64,000 nt of DNA from Shewanella sp. Arc9-LZ (GTDB lineage Bacteria; Pseudomonadota; Gammaproteobacteria; Enterobacterales; Shewanellaceae), in NCBI RefSeq assembly GCF_010092445.1, contig NZ_CP048031.1:248001-312000 (forward strand). Reading direction: 5' to 3'. Below are positions 62,555-64,000 of this stretch, one piece after another. Made by a program: the position numbers and the translations under genes. The number at the start of each line of letters is the position of its first letter. Position 1 is the first letter of the stretch. The notes below the pieces were generated by a model. The model was not told the DNA's origin. It saw nothing but the letters and a program-made list of their open reading frames with translations, and made no database searches.

Positions 62555-63118
62555 ATGAACTGGCGTGCACTATTTAAACCAAGCGCGAAGTACTCGATTA
62601 TTGCCCTTATTGTGGTTGGTGTAATTGTGGGTGTCGTAGGTTATTTCGCAACACAACAAACTTTACATGCAACAAGTAGCGATGCTTTTTGTATGACATG
62701 TCACCGTGACCACTCGTTAAGAGAAGAGGTTATGGCGTCAGCCCATGGTGGTGGTAGAGCAGGTGTCACAGTACAATGTCAAGATTGTCACTTACCACAT
62801 GGCCCATTTGATTATTTAGTTAAAAAAATCATTGTTTCTAAGGACATTATTGGCTTGATGACCATTGATGGCTTTATGACGCAAGAATGGTTAGATGAAA
62901 ACCGTAAAGAACAAGCTGATTTAGCATTAGAATACTTCCGCAGTAATGATTCGGCTAACTGTCAGCATTGCCACACTCGTATTTATGAAGATCAGCCTGA
63001 TACGATGAAGAAAATGGCCGTAAGAATGCACAGTATGAACTTTAAAAAAGCACCAGAAGACAGAAAGACCTGTGTCGATTGTCATAAAGGTGTCGCGCAT
63101 CCTTACCCTAAAAAGTAA
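62555..63118 (+). CDS. cymA: Tetraheme quinol dehydrogenase CymA (NapC/NirT family)
   Basis: Inner-membrane c-type cytochrome that takes electrons from menaquinol and passes them to periplasmic reductases and the metal-reducing Mtr pathway. Length 187 as in Shewanella CymA. Membrane anchor 12-32; heme motifs CMTCH (46-50), CQDCH (75-79), CQHCH (136-140) and CVDCH (173-177). The N-terminus MNWRALFKPSAKYS and end GVAHPYPKK are as in S. oneidensis CymA. Stand-alone gene with a terminator at 63138-63167. This is the strongest taxonomic marker in the window. Confidence 0.97.
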   Translation: MNWRALFKPSAKYSIIALIVVGVIVGVVGYFATQQTLHATSSDAFCMTCHRDHSLREEVMASAHGGGRAGVTVQCQDCHLPHGPFDYLVKKIIVSKDIIGLMTIDGFMTQEWLDENRKEQADLALEYFRSNDSANCQHCHTRIYEDQPDTMKKMAVRMHSMNFKKAPEDRKTCVDCHKGVAHPYPKK

Positions 63119-63137
63119 TGTGCCGATGTTGTTAACT

Positions 63138-63168
63138 AAAAAACCTCGTTAAATAACGAGGTTTTTTT
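63138..63168 (+). terminator. Rho-independent terminator of cymA
   Basis: AAAAAACCTCGTT (63138-63150) pairs with AACGAGGTTTTTT (63155-63167) around AAAT; T-run follows. May also serve the convergent DUF1145 gene. Confidence 0.9.
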
Positions 63169-63199
63169 ATGCCAATGTCTCAGATAATCGTCATTTTTA

Positions 63200-63499
63200 T
63201 TATTTGTTGCTGCGGTTAACAAGCGGGCTAGCGTACTGTGAATGATGTTGCTCAAATAGTGCAAATACTCCCCACAGCAAAATCGCCCGATAATGTGCCG
63301 CAGGTATACTGTTTCGGAAATTTTTTAAGCGTGTGAGTAGCACAAATAACATGTGCATTGCCGCGGTTATAAAGGCAAACGTATTAATAAACAGCGATAC
63401 ATCAGGGCTGAAAATAAACAAGCCGTAAGCCACCAAACACCACATCGACAAAGTGGCCGTTTTACCAATTAGTATAATATCGTGTATTGATATAGGCAT
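63200..63499 (-). CDS. DUF1145 (YhhL-like) membrane protein
   Basis: 99 residues with two to three hydrophobic helices (about 10-30, 36-57, 70-82). Matches the DUF1145 family, typically encoded directly behind rsmD (E. coli yhhL), which is also the case here with only 4 bp between the genes. INTFAFITAAMHMLFVLLTRLKNF is the conserved core. Function unknown; conservation with rsmD is the main support. Confidence 0.82.
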   Translation of the reverse strand: MPISIHDIILIGKTATLSMWCLVAYGLFIFSPDVSLFINTFAFITAAMHMLFVLLTRLKNFRNSIPAAHYRAILLWGVFALFEQHHSQYASPLVNRSNK

Positions 63500-63503
63500 T
63501 AAC

Positions 63504-64000
63504 TTAATCTGCCGATAATTCGGTATTGTTCGACTGATATTGGTACAGTCGATAACATACTTGACCTGCCTTTTTTTCTTTTAAGGCAACCCAGGTTGCT
63601 GGCACATTGACTGAGGTTAATTCTGATTCGGTTTCGAGATAAATTTGTGCATTGGGGTTTAACCATTGATGTTGCATCAATAACTCAATGGTTTTGTTTA
63701 CTAAATCTTTACGAAATGGTGGATCGATAAACACAATATCAAAACCACTGGGTGTGCCTTTAGCAAGCACTTGTAAACTGTCGGCATTAATAACCTGTGC
63801 ATTTTGACATTGCAGGGTGGCAAGGTTTTGTTTCAACTGATTAGCAGCATTTTTTTGCAGTTCAATTATGGTAGCAAAACTGGCATAACGGGATAAAGCT
63901 TCAAGGCATAAAGCACCGCTGCCGGCAAAGCAATCGAGTACTCTGGCACCACGGATATCGTTGGCAAGCCAATTAAATAAGGTCTCGCGGACGCGATCAG
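63504..64000 (-). CDS. rsmD: 16S rRNA m2G966 methyltransferase RsmD, partial (N-terminus off the right edge)
   Basis: S-adenosylmethionine-dependent enzyme methylating N2 of G966 in 16S rRNA. The frame is open to the window edge (about 165 of roughly 190-200 residues). Visible: DRVRETLFNWLA at the edge, motif I VLDCFAGSGALCLEALSR and the catalytic motif IV DIVFIDPPFRKD. The internal Met near 63836 is not the start, because motif I lies upstream of it. Followed by the DUF1145 gene, as in E. coli. Confidence 0.94.
   Translation of the reverse strand, partial: DRVRETLFNWLANDIRGARVLDCFAGSGALCLEALSRYASFATIIELQKNAANQLKQNLATLQCQNAQVINADSLQVLAKGTPSGFDIVFIDPPFRKDLVNKTIELLMQHQWLNPNAQIYLETESELTSVNVPATWVALKEKKAGQVCYRLYQYQSNNTELSAD

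Overview
The window is chromosomal backbone of a gamma-proteobacterium, almost certainly a Shewanella. The clearest marker is a 187-residue tetraheme quinol dehydrogenase of the CymA type (62555-63118). The arrangement of the aa3 oxidase cluster, lexA-sulA, plsB, bioH-comF-nfuA and greB/tex also fits that genus. No rRNA, tRNA, CRISPR array, prophage or intact insertion sequence was seen. Both edges cut genes: cyoB on the left and rsmD on the right.

Layout. 1-2444: cytochrome bo3 quinol oxidase genes cyoA and cyoB (minus strand). 2626-3755: poorly resolved DNA with one doubtful small membrane protein. 3760-8961: a RecX-like protein, then divergent fumC and acnA. 9221-12305: accessory genes (DUF417 and DUF2238 membrane proteins, an acetoin/diacetyl-reductase-like SDR). 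12786-19073: a CusRS-like two-component system followed by a YbhB-like periplasmic protein and a MacAB-type pump. Two identical 16-bp palindromes of the CusR-box type precede the two parts. 19561-23457: DUF4937 protein, greB, tex. 23653-30462: phosphoethanolamine transferase (eptA), dgkA, a second two-component system and an LTA-synthase-like phosphotransferase. PmrA-like repeated hexamers lie before the first and last of these. 30454-38440: hypothetical protein, bioH, comF, nfuA, an FKBP, an S9 peptidase, a MATE pump and a polysaccharide deacetylase. 38458-47251: aa3 cytochrome c oxidase and its assembly genes (SCO, cyoE/ctaB, ctaA, thioredoxin-like protein, SURF1, DUF2909, coxC, ctaG, coxA, coxB). 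47646-54385: sulA-lexA, plsB, aromatic amino acid permease, VOC protein, small membrane protein and lipoprotein. 54474-61771: a copper/silver RND efflux locus (cusA, cusB, a tandem-duplicated metal-binding mini-gene, a Cys-rich periplasmic protein) and two PepSY proteins. 62555-64000: cymA, a DUF1145 gene, rsmD.

Two themes connect genes. The first is copper: two heme-copper oxidases (one with a Met/His-rich tail on CyoA), copper-insertion factors (SCO, CtaG), a CusBA pump with extra metal-binding domains, and a CusRS-like regulator whose predicted boxes face a MacAB pump. The second is the envelope: EptA uses phosphatidylethanolamine and releases diacylglycerol, DgkA rephosphorylates it, and the adjacent two-component system probably controls eptA and the LTA-synthase-like gene.

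The candidates I would follow up first are the CusR-box/YbhB/MacAB unit (12707-19073), the PmrA-like lipid-modification regulon (23585-30462) and the duplication-born metal-binding mini-protein in the cus operon (59224-59541).
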